Shown here: one piece after another, positions 1 through 11,111 of the stretch
How the letters are laid out: each line of letters begins with the position of its first letter
Numbering within the stretch: position 1 is the first letter of the stretch
From: Antedon mediterranea
Lineage: Eukaryota; Echinodermata; Crinoidea; Comatulida; Antedonidae
Assembly: GCF_964355755.1 (NCBI RefSeq)
Contig: NC_092679.1
Span: forward strand, 8,060,001 to 8,124,000
Length of the DNA: 64,000 nt
Reading direction: 5' to 3'
Translations under genes and position numbers: made by a program
The notes under the pieces: generated by a model
Database searches by the model: none
Told to the model about the DNA's origin: nothing
The model's input: the letters and a program-made list of their open reading frames with translations, nothing else

Positions 1-65
1 TATTAATACAAAATACAAAAAAAAAAAAAAGCTAGCTAGGTAGTCTACTAGTAGGCTAGCTAGGC

Positions 66-901
66 GGGTGTGTAGAAAGCGACGACCTCGAATTGGACGA
101 CCCCAACGACCCGGGCGACCTCGAATTGGACGACCTAGAATTGAACGACCCATAACACGAAACCGACGACCCCTATAGCCTAGCCTAGGCCTAAGTGTGG
201 TTGGTATAACATCCCGAAGCCGAACATAGCCAAAGATCTCTAAAGCATACCTTATATAATACTCGCAAGCAAGCAATTGATTGATTGAAAAAATACAGAA
301 TATCGCCATTTGATACTGAATGTGTCGACACGAACAAACGAACAGATATGGAACGCCAAGAGTGCATCATTAAAACTGCATTCGACATATTAAAAATAAA
401 TTAAAAAGAAATAAATATTATACATTATAATTAATTACATCTCGTCTTCTTATAACGAACACTATAGGCCTACCAAGCAGCGTGTTGCGAACATGTACAT
501 GGGGAGGGCCATAAAAAAGCTTTACATTTCACAATGCATTGTATACGGTCAAACCTTCTTACCCGCTGCTGAAAAATGGTATTTCGTGTGCTAATCGAGT
601 CGAATGCAGTTTTAATGATGCACTCTTGGCGTTCCATATCTGTTCGTTTGTTCGTGTCAACACATTCAGTATCAAATGGCGATATTTCTGTATTTTTTCA
701 ATCAATTGCTTGCTTGTGAGTATTATAATATAAGGTATGGTTTAAAGATCTTTGGCTATGTTCGGCTTCGGGATGTTATACCACACTTAGGGCTAGGCTA
801 TAGGGGTCGTCGGTTTCGTGTTATGGGTCGTCAAATTCTAGGTCGTCCGATTCGAGGTCGCCCGGGTCGTCCAATTCGAGGTCGTCGCTTTCTACACACC
901 C
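66..901. mobile_element. foldback-type inverted-repeat element, 'gggtgtgt' family, copy 1
   Basis: Two inverted arms of about 300 bp (roughly 66-389 and 599-901) flank a ~210-bp loop. The outer ends read gggtgtgtagaaagcgac and its complement. The outer ~90 bp of each arm is built from short repeats of the type gacgacctcgaattg. The ends closely resemble those of the element at 44,710-47,782 (gggtgtgtcgaaagcgaa), so the two are probably one family. The flanks ctagctagg (56-64) and ctagctaac (902-910) could be a degenerate 9-bp target duplication. There is no plausible transposase ORF; the small ORFs are arm translations. Confidence 0.75.
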
Positions 902-1581
902 CTAGCTAACTAGGCTAGGCCTACTAGCTAGTCAACACACCTCACTCGTTCTCGGTACCTACTACCTACCTACCCCTTTTGCCAAATTTATATTATTATC
1001 AACAATTTATTAAAAGGAACCATTTATTGTTCAATTTCCTACCAAAACTGATACCTTTGTGATGAAAGAATGTACAGGTTTTGTTTTAAAACAAAAATGT
1101 GTGAAACGACGACTGTAGGCTGCCATTTTGTAATTAAAGGTATTGTGGGTAAGATTAATCGGTTGCGCACGCGCAATATAATCAACAAATCGACCTTTTT
1201 TGACTGGGATAACTACATTTCACAACGTGGTGTAAGTTGACTGAAATAAATTATATTTTTTGGCATTCAGTGACTATTTAAACATTTTATAAACATATAA
1301 AATTCCTCTTTAGGTATTATTACTCACGTAAATTGAAAATTTCCTACGGTTTTATATGTCATTTATATTTTAATAGCCTAATAATTAATACATGTTGTGT
1401 CGGTAAGTAAGCTACCAATACTACTAGCCTAGAGGCCTACACACTAGTTAGTAGTACTAGGCGCGCCTACTAGAGGCTAGCCGAATCCCGGCCCCGAGAC
1501 GATTCGGCCCACTTTTGAGCCGAAACATCTCACTTTGAGGGCCGAAACGTCTCAATTTAGACCAAATCCATATTCACTTTT
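902..1581. other. non-coding, AT-rich; no gene seen
   Basis: No exon or recognisable element was found. At about 1,484-1,556 there is a short dyad-rich stretch of gacgattcggccca-like words that recurs at 3,580-3,610 and, in altered form (gacgatcggga), at 25,875-26,010 inside UBXN1 intron 1. It is probably the remnant of a small palindromic repeat. Confidence 0.5.
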
Positions 1582-2940
1582 GGCGCTACTGCAGTTTCGC
1601 ACCACACTGTTATATCTTCGACTTCTCGCTTAATTTTTTTCTCGCACCCAAACCAAACAAAGGGGCCACATCATACAGTTTTGGGCCATTTTGTAACATG
1701 TTCCTATGATTTAGCCACCGTTGTATTAATACCTTTATCACAATAAAAAATGCCTTTCAAAACACCTCCTACTTTGATCGAACTGTGGCCATTTTAGAAT
1801 CAGAAAATTGCCAGAGCAGAAATCAATGTATGTTTTATTTTCTGTTTTTATTTTTAAACTGCAAAGAGTGGTTTTTATAACGAACCAGCTGTACATATCA
1901 AAAAGGCGACGATATGAGTCTGTACATAAAACATTGATAGGACCTTTTAATATGAATAATAATACTATATAATGAAATATTAATTTAACCTCTATTTCGC
2001 CAGCTGAAAACATTTCTTGCCTTTCAAAACTAAATAGGCCTAGGCCTATTATATTAGTCCAGGAGTATTAATTAGACAAAAAAAGGGCCAAAGGTAGAAA
2101 TAAATATGCTAAAGCTGAATTTTTTAGGATAGGTCCCCAATGTTGTCTGGAACAACATACTAAAAGTCCCCGGGTTTCCCCGTTGTGCTTCAACCTGATT
2201 GGGCCATTTTTCAAAATGGCGGCCATCTTAACATTATTTATCATATTTTGACAACCAGTAGGTGTAAGTAAACAATTTTGGTGTCAAAATACTCAGAAGA
2301 CCAATATTTATATTCACTGTAATGTTTTCATTTATGTACTACCTATAATTATATTATACTGTATAATGCCATTGTTGATTAAATAAATGTTTTTTGAACT
2401 TGAACTTGAAGTTTTTAAAAAAATGACCGGAAATGCCTGTTTTGACCTTTGACCATAAATTTGGATTATCTCAATATCTCATCAACGACTGGCTGTAGAG
2501 ACTTAAAATTTGTCCCAAATTATTCGGAATGCCCAACTTTCTATTTACTTTAATAAAAGAAAAATACCAAAAACCTTTAGAAACCTTCTATTTTTACCTT
2601 TGAACTATTGACGTAGGCATATTTATTTTTATATTAGACATCTTGGTGATCGATAGGATACGAAATTGGTTTCAAAATTTATAACTTTGACCCTAAATTT
2701 GGGTTATCTCAATACCGCATCAACTGCTGGCCGTAGAGACTTCAAAATTGTCCTAAATTAAGCAGTGTGCCCAACTCTCTATTCACTGTAGTTAAAGAAA
2801 AATACTAAAAGCCTTTAGAAACCACCTATTTTTCCATTTGAACTATTGATCTGGTCAATGCAGTATTTTATATCATAATTATATAGAAATCTTGGTGATC
2901 GATAGGAATACATAAGCGAATTTGTTGTCAAAATATTCCA
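1582..2940 (+). repeat. left arm of IR-A
   Basis: This arm pairs in inverted orientation with 6,030-7,232. It carries two tandem ~240-bp units at about 2,440-2,640 and 2,690-2,930 sharing the words 'tctcaatatctcatcaacg' and 'gatcgatagga'. Confidence 0.75.
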
Positions 2941-3961
2941 AAACACCCATGTTTTTTTACCTTTAACTAGTAATCACTACATTATAATTTAATAATTTAA
3001 GTCCCAAATAGCATGATGGACATATCATACTATTCATCATGCCATGAGATGTCAAATTTATCTGAAACAGCCTAGAAAAAATGTCGATGGACGAATAATA
3101 ATATTCATCAATATAGATATGAGGCCATAATTTCAGGTATCAAAGAGTCACAAAGTGTCATTTGACAAATCACCTAAATAAAAAAAAAAAATACAATATG
3201 AAACTCTTACAAATCTATCAAGATGGATTATAAAGAAATTGTCACTGTAAAGTTGTTATGGTCTTCAACAGATTTTCATGCCCTTACAGGGCTCGAAATT
3301 TCCTTTTTTTTCAACTAGCAAACTTTGCTAGTTGTAAAAAAATTAACTAGCAAAATCAGCAGCATAACTAGCAATCACAATTTTTTTCGGTAAAATAGTT
3401 AAATTCTACACAAATCTGAATTTATTTAGGTGTAGACCTAGGCCTAGCTTTTAGGTGTAGGCCTAGCTAGCTAGGCAAAGCTGTAGTAGTAGTAGTAGTA
3501 GTACCATTTTTAGCCAAATTAAAAAAAGATCAAGACATGCTTTCATGCTAGCCAAATCAAGGGCATTTCGGCCTATGGACGATTCGTCCCGAGACTTTTC
3601 GGCCCACTTTTTTTTAGGTTGAAACATCAAACTTTTAAAATTTGAAGCAGAACAAAATTGACTAGGCCTATGTATAAAATATTATTGCCGATGACAAAAC
3701 TGAGTTTTATATTGTTTATATCCAGACGTAATTAAAACATTAAATTTAATTGCCACCGAGCGAAATTGGTAGGCCCTATCTAATCCGTCCAAGCTACGCC
3801 CGCCTCATTCCGCCGTCTCTCGCGCTCCACTCGTCTCTATCCAGGAAATTCCCTATCGCGCACGAGAGGCATGATGTTGGAATAATAGTGGGCTGATCAA
3901 TAGTTTAGTTTGAAAACAGCTTACGGCATTTCTTAAGTGAATTTTTATTCAATGTATTCTT

Positions 3962-5290
3962 CAGGGCATCACGTATGCAAAACCCAGGAGAGCAACAAAT
4001 CGCTCTCCTCAAATCACCGAGGAGAGCAATTCGCTCTCCTTGCAAAAATTTTAAATCGCTCTCCTCAAATATTTATGTTGAAGTTGAAGGATGGTCGCCC
4101 TTATTAAAAATGGCTGGCCCTTATTAATTTTTTGTACACATTTTTTTGCCCGACAGGGGATAACCCCCCCCCTCCCCCCGGGCACAACAAATGTATACTG
4201 TACCTCTCCCCTAAAATCCCCCACACCCACCTTTACACACAATATTTTCCGTGGGGATCGTATTATTCTACAGTACAAAAAACTCAAGCCAATTTTTTTT
4301 TTATGGCCTGCCTGGGTAGATTGGGTTTCAGGAGCCTGGAGAATCCTGTCCTGGCCAACTATATCATATGCCTAGGCTTTAGCCTAGCTTTTCTAGCCTA
4401 GCTTGTTGGCCTAGAAATCAGACAGAAAACCTGAAAAGTATTTACCTGCAATTCATAAATTATACAATTCTAACATGCAACAGGCATTAAAATATTGATA
4501 ATAAGTTACAAAGTGTCATTTTAAAATAATTAAGAAAGATATTTGATCGTGTTTACATGTGTCACACATGGGCGCACGCACAATAGGGGAGGGCTGAGAG
4601 AGCTTCTAGAAGATGCTGACGTCACACATCAGCACGTGTTTTGAGGAGGATTTGAGTGACCAAAATTGGTTAGAACTTTCGAAGAAATAATCCATCTTCA
4701 AAATGACTTAATTAAAGCAACCAGCAGCTAAGCTTTTTTAAATAATAAACATTATATTTAGGCCTCCTATATTAATGTTTCCTTTTAAAATTAAATATAT
4801 TTTATTAACTCGTTCCATAAAAACATAAAGGGAAAAATTATTGGTTGGGACATGATCTTCCTGTAAAGGAGGTGTTTCTATGACACCGTACTGGTTGCAC
4901 TATGAGGCGATGAAGTAAACTCGCCCTTGAATGCGCGCAGGCAGGGGAATCCCCTTTGTTGGTACCTCGCACTGTGAGATGGAGCGCGATGAATTGCTCT
5001 CCTTTTCGAAGGTTGTTGATTGCGATCGCGCTCGCGATCCTTAAAAACGAGGGACTGCCATTAGGCTTGTAGCTTTATAACTTAGCTTATATATTATTAG
5101 CCTAGGCCTAGATTGGTTTTAACTTTTAAAAATCCACGTGTTTTTAGGCCTCTTGACAGAAAAGTCAACACTGTCAAAATCTAGGCTCTATTTTGAAAAT
5201 TAAGGAGCGCGATAAATTGCTCTCCTCGAAGCCTGTTGAGGAGCGCGGAGGAGCGCGGTCGCGCAGGCGCTCCTTATAAATGATGCCCTG
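3962..5290. mobile_element. nested short-TIR DNA element, ~1.33 kb, non-autonomous
   Basis: The ends are cagggcatca (3,962-3,971) and tgatgccctg (5,281-5,290), a perfect 10-bp terminal inverted repeat. They are flanked by attctt on both sides (3,956-3,961 and 5,291-5,296), a likely target duplication. Subterminal regions are rich in ggagagc/gctctcc palindromic words (3,985-4,075, 4,980-5,045, 5,203-5,275), typical of transposase-binding or foldback ends. The ORFs inside overlap low-complexity C-rich sequence and resemble nothing. The CAGGG end recalls hAT elements, but a 6-bp duplication is not the usual 8 bp, so the superfamily is left open. Confidence 0.6.
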
Positions 5291-6029
5291 ATTCTTCTTT
5301 GATGAATCCTTTGCCCATTGCTGTGTAAATCAGTAATTAAAGTTGTGATGCGAAAGTGTGTGTAATTTAATTCCACAGGTAAACAATAGGCATAAGAAAA
5401 TCCATCGCACACAAACAACAGGACCTTGTGGTGTGTGCCGAGGAGACGTTCTTCTCGAGCGCGAGATCATAAACAAAGTTGGAAGAGTCCATTAAGTGGG
5501 GAGGGGGGGGGGGTGTTTACTAGTTACAAATCTATTAAATACGCGCTTCGACCCCTGTGTAGGCAAAATATTTATTTCGTTAAATCCCTAAATTGATAAT
5601 CGCGTATTCTGTAATCACGTGACTGATGATGTAATCCTTAGCGACGTGCTAAATGCACATGCTTTTGTGTTGGGGAAAAGCTTGCTGTTTATAATTTCTA
5701 ACCTTAATATTTCAAGAATAAATAAATAATAAGATTTGTTTTGTTACTAATGAATAAAAGAAGTGAAAATAGGCTAAAGCCCAAACAGACAGTAAAATGT
5801 ATCATATATATATATAGTTTAAAATTGGGGCTTGGTTTGTCTGTTTAGCATCTGAGCAATTTGGAATGAATTTTACCTCTCATGGCAATGGCCATAGTTA
5901 GATTCTGTCTATCTTTATGTCAACTTAAATTTAACTTTTTGCATCTAAGCCCTCCCTCTGGAGAGCACAGGCTATTGTCGGTTTATACAGGTAAGCTAGG
6001 CACGAAATAGACTAATTCTCATTAAAATG

Positions 6030-7232
6030 TAATGATTAAGGTCAAAGGTCAAAACAATTTCAATCGCATTTAGTACATTATTTCTATAAGAGTAAACAGA
6101 AACATGGGTGTTTTGGAGTATTTTGACACCAAATTCCCTTATGTATTCCTATCGATCAACAAGATTTCTATACAATTTTGGTATAAAATATGACCAGATC
6201 AAGGGTTCAAATGTCAAAATAGAAGGTTTCTAAAGGAATTTGGTATTTTTCTTTCATTAAAGTGAATAGAAAGTTGGGCATTCCGAATAATTTGGGACAA
6301 CTTTGAAGTCTCTACGGCCAGTCGTTGATGAGATATTGAGATAATCCAAATTTAGGGTCAAAGTTCAAAACATGCATTTCCGGTCATTTTTTAAAAAACT
6401 TTTTCATTATAATGAATATAAATATGGGTCTTCTGAGTATTTTGACACCAATTTCGCTTGTGTACTCCTATCGATCACCAAGATGTCTATAAAATTAAAA
6501 TATGTCTAGGTCAATAGTTCAAAGGTCAAAATAGAAGGTTCCTAAAGGAATTTGGTATTTTTCTTTCATTAAAGTGAATAGAAAGTTGGGCATTCTGAAT
6601 AATTTGGGACAACTTTGAAGTCTCTACGGCCAGTCGTTGATGAGATATTGAGATAATCCAAATTTAGGGTCAAAGGTCAAAACAGGCATTTCTGACCATT
6701 TTTTGTTAAACTTTTTCATTACAGTGAATATAAATATGGGTCTTCTGAGTATTTTGACACCAAGATTGTTTACTTACACCTACTGGTTGTCAGCATATGG
6801 TAAATCATTTTAAGATGGCCGCCATTTTGAACAATGTATGTTGTTTCAGACAACATTAGGGACCTATCCTGAAAAATTCAGCTTTAGCATATTTATTTCT
6901 ACCTCAAAGTCTAATACTCCTGGACTATATGTGTAATCGGATTTTATAACACTGCCTTCTTTCTATAGTTTCTACATTTTTTTGGGAAAATGAAGCATAC
7001 ATTCTGGCAATTAAGTGATAAATATAAGATGGCGAACATTTTGCAGTGTGTTGACAGCGAGTTCAGTATGGTTTAAAATGTTTTGAAAAGTATTGTTATT
7101 TAAAAAAAATTACTTCGTAAGTGGTCGAATCGTATAAACATGTTGCATAATATTATGTTGTGAGTGTGAAAAAGGAAAGTTTTGGTGAGAAATCAAAGAT
7201 ATAACGGTGTGGTGCGAAACTGCAGTAGCGCC
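6030..7232 (-). repeat. right arm of IR-A
   Basis: Inverted counterpart of the left arm, with its own tandem ~240-bp units (about 6,260-6,480 and 6,520-6,740). Copy numbers of the internal unit differ slightly between the arms. Confidence 0.75.
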
Positions 7233-7360
7233 TCATTTTTTTGGATGTTTTTAAGGTTTCTAACAATCCGTATTTTATTGATATTGACAATGTTGATATA
7301 ATATAGGCCTATAGAGGGCGCTATGTAAGATAGATGTTAATCAAATAGGTTATGGCAATG

Positions 7361-7446
7361 GTTTTCATCAAGCCAGCAGTGTGGCTTTGTGATGAGGCTT
7401 AAACCATTGCCTCATCACAAAGCCACACAGCTGGCTTGATGAAAAC
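7361..7446. repeat. near-perfect hairpin, 38-bp arms
   Basis: 7,361-7,398 and 7,409-7,446 are reverse complements over 38 bp with one mismatch, separated by a 10-bp loop. It lies about 0.5 kb upstream of the FAU coding start and just outside IR-A. Confidence 0.9.
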
Positions 7447-7869
7447 AAAGGGGTTGCAGGTTCTATTCTCTACTTGACTTTTTTTTTAGTTTTTAAGAGA
7501 GATTATTTAGTTTTTAATATTTAGGAACGAGTTTTATATTTAGGAACAAGTTTTAGGAATGTAATTTGATGCAAAAAGTATTATGTGCCCTTATTTATAT
7601 GGACATGATGTCACTCATAGTCATATCACTACCATATTTGGGCATCTCACTACCACCATATATTTGGGCATAAATATAGTGTAGCTTTTGATGTATATTT
7701 TAACCAAATGTTATATCTGAAATTTATTCTTGTATAGTTAATATTTAAGCTTTATTAAAGCATTGGTTGGTATTTTGAATATCACTCACTCATTTAGTTA
7801 AACCTAACAACTGCTACTGTGTTACTAAAAAATATACAAATAATGTTTCAATTGTGTTTTTTGTCTTAG
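7447..7869 (+). other. FAU upstream region / 5' intron
   Basis: A polypyrimidine-rich acceptor ending in cttag at 7,869 lies 7 bases before the FAU start codon. The first FAU exon is therefore probably non-coding and lies upstream, as is common for ribosomal-protein genes. I could not place that exon or its promoter. No other gene is seen. Confidence 0.45.
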
Positions 7870-7876
7870 ACCAATC

Positions 7877-8946
7877 ATGCAGCTTATTGTGAGTGCGCAA
7901 AAGACACATGTTGTCAACATTGGTGAGACAGACACTGTCCATGATGTAAAGGTACAGTTTGGATCTATCTTATGACAACTGCAGTAACTAATAATATATT
8001 CATACTCATAATAACGCAAACCTATTTGCTGTTTTAGTTAATATATTGTTAATATTATTGTATTTTAGCTTCAAATTGAAAGACTTGAAGGAATTCCAGT
8101 AGCTGAACAACTGATTTGCCATTCTGGATCTCCGTTGGAGAACTCCCTTATCTTGGCAAACACAGATATTCTTGAGCTCTCTACTTTGGATGTTCAGGCT
8201 CGTCTTCTTGGAGGTTTGTTTGTATTCAACAACAAATTGAACCAATCACTATACTACTGTATTTGACAATGTTTTAATTAAAAAATTCTGATCCTAAAAA
8301 AATAAATTCATCATTGTCTTAATATTTCAACAGGAAAGGTTCACGGATCTCTAGCTCGTGCTGGAAAGGTCAAGGGTCAGACACCAAAGGTAAAAAATAT
8401 TTCTCTTTATTCATCTCGTAAACAAACCAAGCAAAGAGTAAAACATATTTCTATCGATGAAAAGGACCTCCAAGAAACACCCAAGGGTAAATAAGTAAAT
8501 AGACCATTATATTCTAATTATTAACTTTCACTATGTTTGATGCCCTCTGTTGGAAACAGAAACTTGTAGTAAAATTAGTAAATCCTATATGCCTGTAAGA
8601 AAATAAGCAGCAGGGTTAATCCCCCTTTAAATCAAAATAATCTCTTCCATACATGTTTGACATTTAAGCTGTATACATTTTACAATGAATCAAATAAGAT
8701 TTTAGAATGAAATGGCTCTACTGACTTGATAGTGTTTAAATTTCAAAGAAAATTAGTTTTACATTTGCTTTTATTCTCATCTGATTAAAAAATGTTATCA
8801 ATCAATCATACTTTTTTCAGGTTGATAAACAAGAAAAGAAAAAGAAGAAGACAGGCCGTGCCAAAAGACGCATGTTGTACAATCGACGATTTGTCAACGT
8901 AGTCCAGACCTTCGGAAAGCGAAAGGGCCCAAACTCCAACTCATAA
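7877..8946 (+). CDS. FAU: FAU: ubiquitin-like FUBI fused to ribosomal protein S30 (eS30)
   Basis: Coding exons are 7,877-7,951, 8,069-8,213, 8,334-8,389 and 8,821-8,946, all with GT-AG introns and matching phases. They give 133 codons plus stop, the same length as human FAU. Residues 1-74 form the ubiquitin-like FUBI domain ending in Gly-Gly. The S30 part follows ([18 protein letters not shown], then a lysine-rich block and [15 protein letters not shown]), ending in PNSNS. In the known family the precursor is cut after Gly-Gly, releasing S30 into the small ribosomal subunit. The S30 half is nearly identical to vertebrate S30, whereas the FUBI half has diverged strongly, as is usual. The gene is tail to tail with the RAB15-like gene. 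Confidence 0.97.
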
Positions 8947-8963
8947 GATCATTTCTGAATACC

Positions 8964-8969
8964 AATAAA
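8964..8969 (+). terminator. FAU poly(A) signal AATAAA
   Basis: The canonical hexamer lies 18 bases after the stop codon, giving a very short 3' UTR of the kind expected for a ribosomal-protein mRNA. Confidence 0.85.
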
Positions 8970-11111
8970 AGCCATCATGTTCCTGAAAAGGTTTTCAATT
9001 TTATTCTACAATTAACACGTATCTTAGTATGTTAAAAATGGCCTAATAAAAATAATACTGCTCTGTATTGTGTAATTTGTTTTGGTTTTTTTTTTTGTAA
9101 AACATATGGTAACTGAATATGGAATTCCTGTTGTGTTTGCAAAGATATCCAATTGAGTCTTGTTATTCCAGGAAGCATTGGATGTTCTTTATTATTTTTG
9201 AGCACAGCTTTTTATTGCGTTTTCAGTTTTGGTCACAGTTCTTGCACACCATTTATATTACAACACTTGTGAATAATATCACAAGTTATATAAATGGCTA
9301 AACATTAACTGCAATTTGTTCCAGACCATTTGTAAGATATAAATTATGCAAATTACTTGATGATGTACTCTACACTGGAAGTAAATTCTGCATGTCTGAA
9401 TACATAGTTACAATAAGGTTTAATCAACATGCATAGAGTACTAAATATTATTAATTTGGCTTTCACAATCAATTTTTTTCCTTTCAATAATATGTGATGT
9501 CTGCTTAATTTTTTAGAATTCATCTAAACAAAATAAAAAGAGTAAATCAATCAACTAAACATATAATATTAATTAATAGTAAAAAATAGACATCAAACAG
9601 TTAATACTTTTATTTTGCCTGATATCATCAGTATCACATCTCATCTAAAAGGCTTGCATTAATCTGGTTATGATATTTGATATACTGAGTAACAATAGGC
9701 TTTAATAAATATCTCTACAATTAGCAATAGATAATAATGCAATGTTTTATTAATCATACACTTAATTCTAAACGTAATAGTAAGTTAAATGTGGTACATC
9801 ATCATTACCAATAAAAATGGTGGGAGTATTATAGGCCAGGGGCGGGCAAAAAATTTCTATTTATCATACATTCCAACAATTATCGATCTATAGTTTCCCC
9901 TATGTTTCATATTTTTTTAGATATTATTTGTGTTACAAGAGCTTGTTGAAAATAAGCACTTTCTTATCAGTGGGGGGGGGGGGGGGATAGTTAAAATTAC
10001 ACAGTAAAATCTCTACTTTTGTACACAAATATTGTAAATAGAGAAGCATTTTAAAAAGCTATGAAAAATAAACGGTGAGGTAAAAAATTTTATCAGATGA
10101 CTAAATATAGGTAATATAACTTGAATATTACATTTCTGGTATTTTTATTCAACTTCAAATTTTTATTTTCATGCTATAGCAAAAATTATCCACCGTATAT
10201 CCACCATATTTTTTCACCTTCTAGGGAGTCACCAGACATGTTATTACATTAGGTTAACTACCTAACTACTGAAAAAAAGTCTTTATGGTTTTTATGGAAG
10301 AATTTTGCCAAATTTTGTATTTGACCATATTAATGGAAATTCATGTTTTTTCGTCTTGATTTCTGTTACAAATATTTGATTTATGTACAATTAACCAAAT
10401 ATTATATTTAAAATTCATGCCTGTACCTGAGCTTTAAGGGCGAATAAAATGATACAAATAATGTGTTTAAAATATCCACTAAAACGCAGAATCTAATAGG
10501 ACAAATGTTGGAAGTATTTTAAAATTCTGGATTTCTACTGCACCAAAAATAATTAGGGAGATTTGCATAAATATCAAGTTAAAACTTTATTGCCCAACAT
10601 CAGGTTAATGTTTAATTTTAAATGTTTTTTTCAATGATATAACTTTTAGTTAAACAAGATGATGCATCACTATAGTTTTATAGTAAATGTTTCAACTACA
10701 TCTGAATGAAAACAATTTACATTGTTAACTTCAGACTACCAGTAAATGTCATCATTTAACTATTAATAATTATTGTAAGATTGTAACTAAAAACCTAATC
10801 ACCATCAACATACTTGTAATCTTCTCTTTATAACTGTATTGTGATGAATTGCCATCCACAATGACTCACTAAGCATTAGGTTCTTCTATGCTGTCATTTT
10901 AATTCTATGAATATTTTTATACAGTACATACAACATTGTATTTATAAAAATATGATAGATATAAACATATCTATCAATAATTTGTATCATTCAGATGGCA
11001 TAACACCATAAATACAGGTGTATATATTGTCATACTAAGTGATGTTATCTGTCCTCAAATCCACAATCTCTATTCTCTTTTGGAATCAAATGTTTTTGAA
11101 AACTAAGTTGG
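8970..11111. other. intergenic, tail-to-tail FAU/RAB15; probably includes RAB15 3' UTR
   Basis: AT-rich with no exon recognised on either strand. It contains a 15-base G run near 9,972. The part nearest 11,111 is likely the 3' UTR of the minus-strand RAB15-like gene, but no polyadenylation site is singled out. Confidence 0.5.

Larger units (their letters stand above)
1582..7232. mobile_element. large inverted-repeat element (call it IR-A), ~5.65 kb
   Basis: The ends are mirror images: ggcgctactgcagtttcgca at about 1,582 and the complement ending at 7,232. Inverted similarity continues inward through about 1,582-2,940 and 6,030-7,232. Shared blocks include the 'taggtgtaagtaaacaa' stretch, 'ggcggccatctt', and a ~240-bp unit repeated in tandem in each arm (centred on 'tcaacgactggc' with 'gtagagactt'). 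A solo end of the same family lies in FIBP intron 1 (34,700-34,853). The centre (2,941-6,029) is AT-rich, has no coherent coding region, and contains the nested element at 3,962-5,290. A single start 'acagggctcgaaattt' at 3,287 resembles hAT-type ends, but no partner was found. Boundaries are approximate; no target duplication is obvious. Confidence 0.75.

Noticed and set aside
4091-4401. Overlapping ORFs of ~90 codons near 4.1-4.4 kb
   Set aside because: They cross a poly-C tract, overlap each other on both strands and sit within a non-autonomous element.
8390-8820. snoRNA in the last FAU intron
   Set aside because: Ribosomal-protein introns often host snoRNAs, but I could not find paired C/D or H/ACA boxes with a convincing fold.
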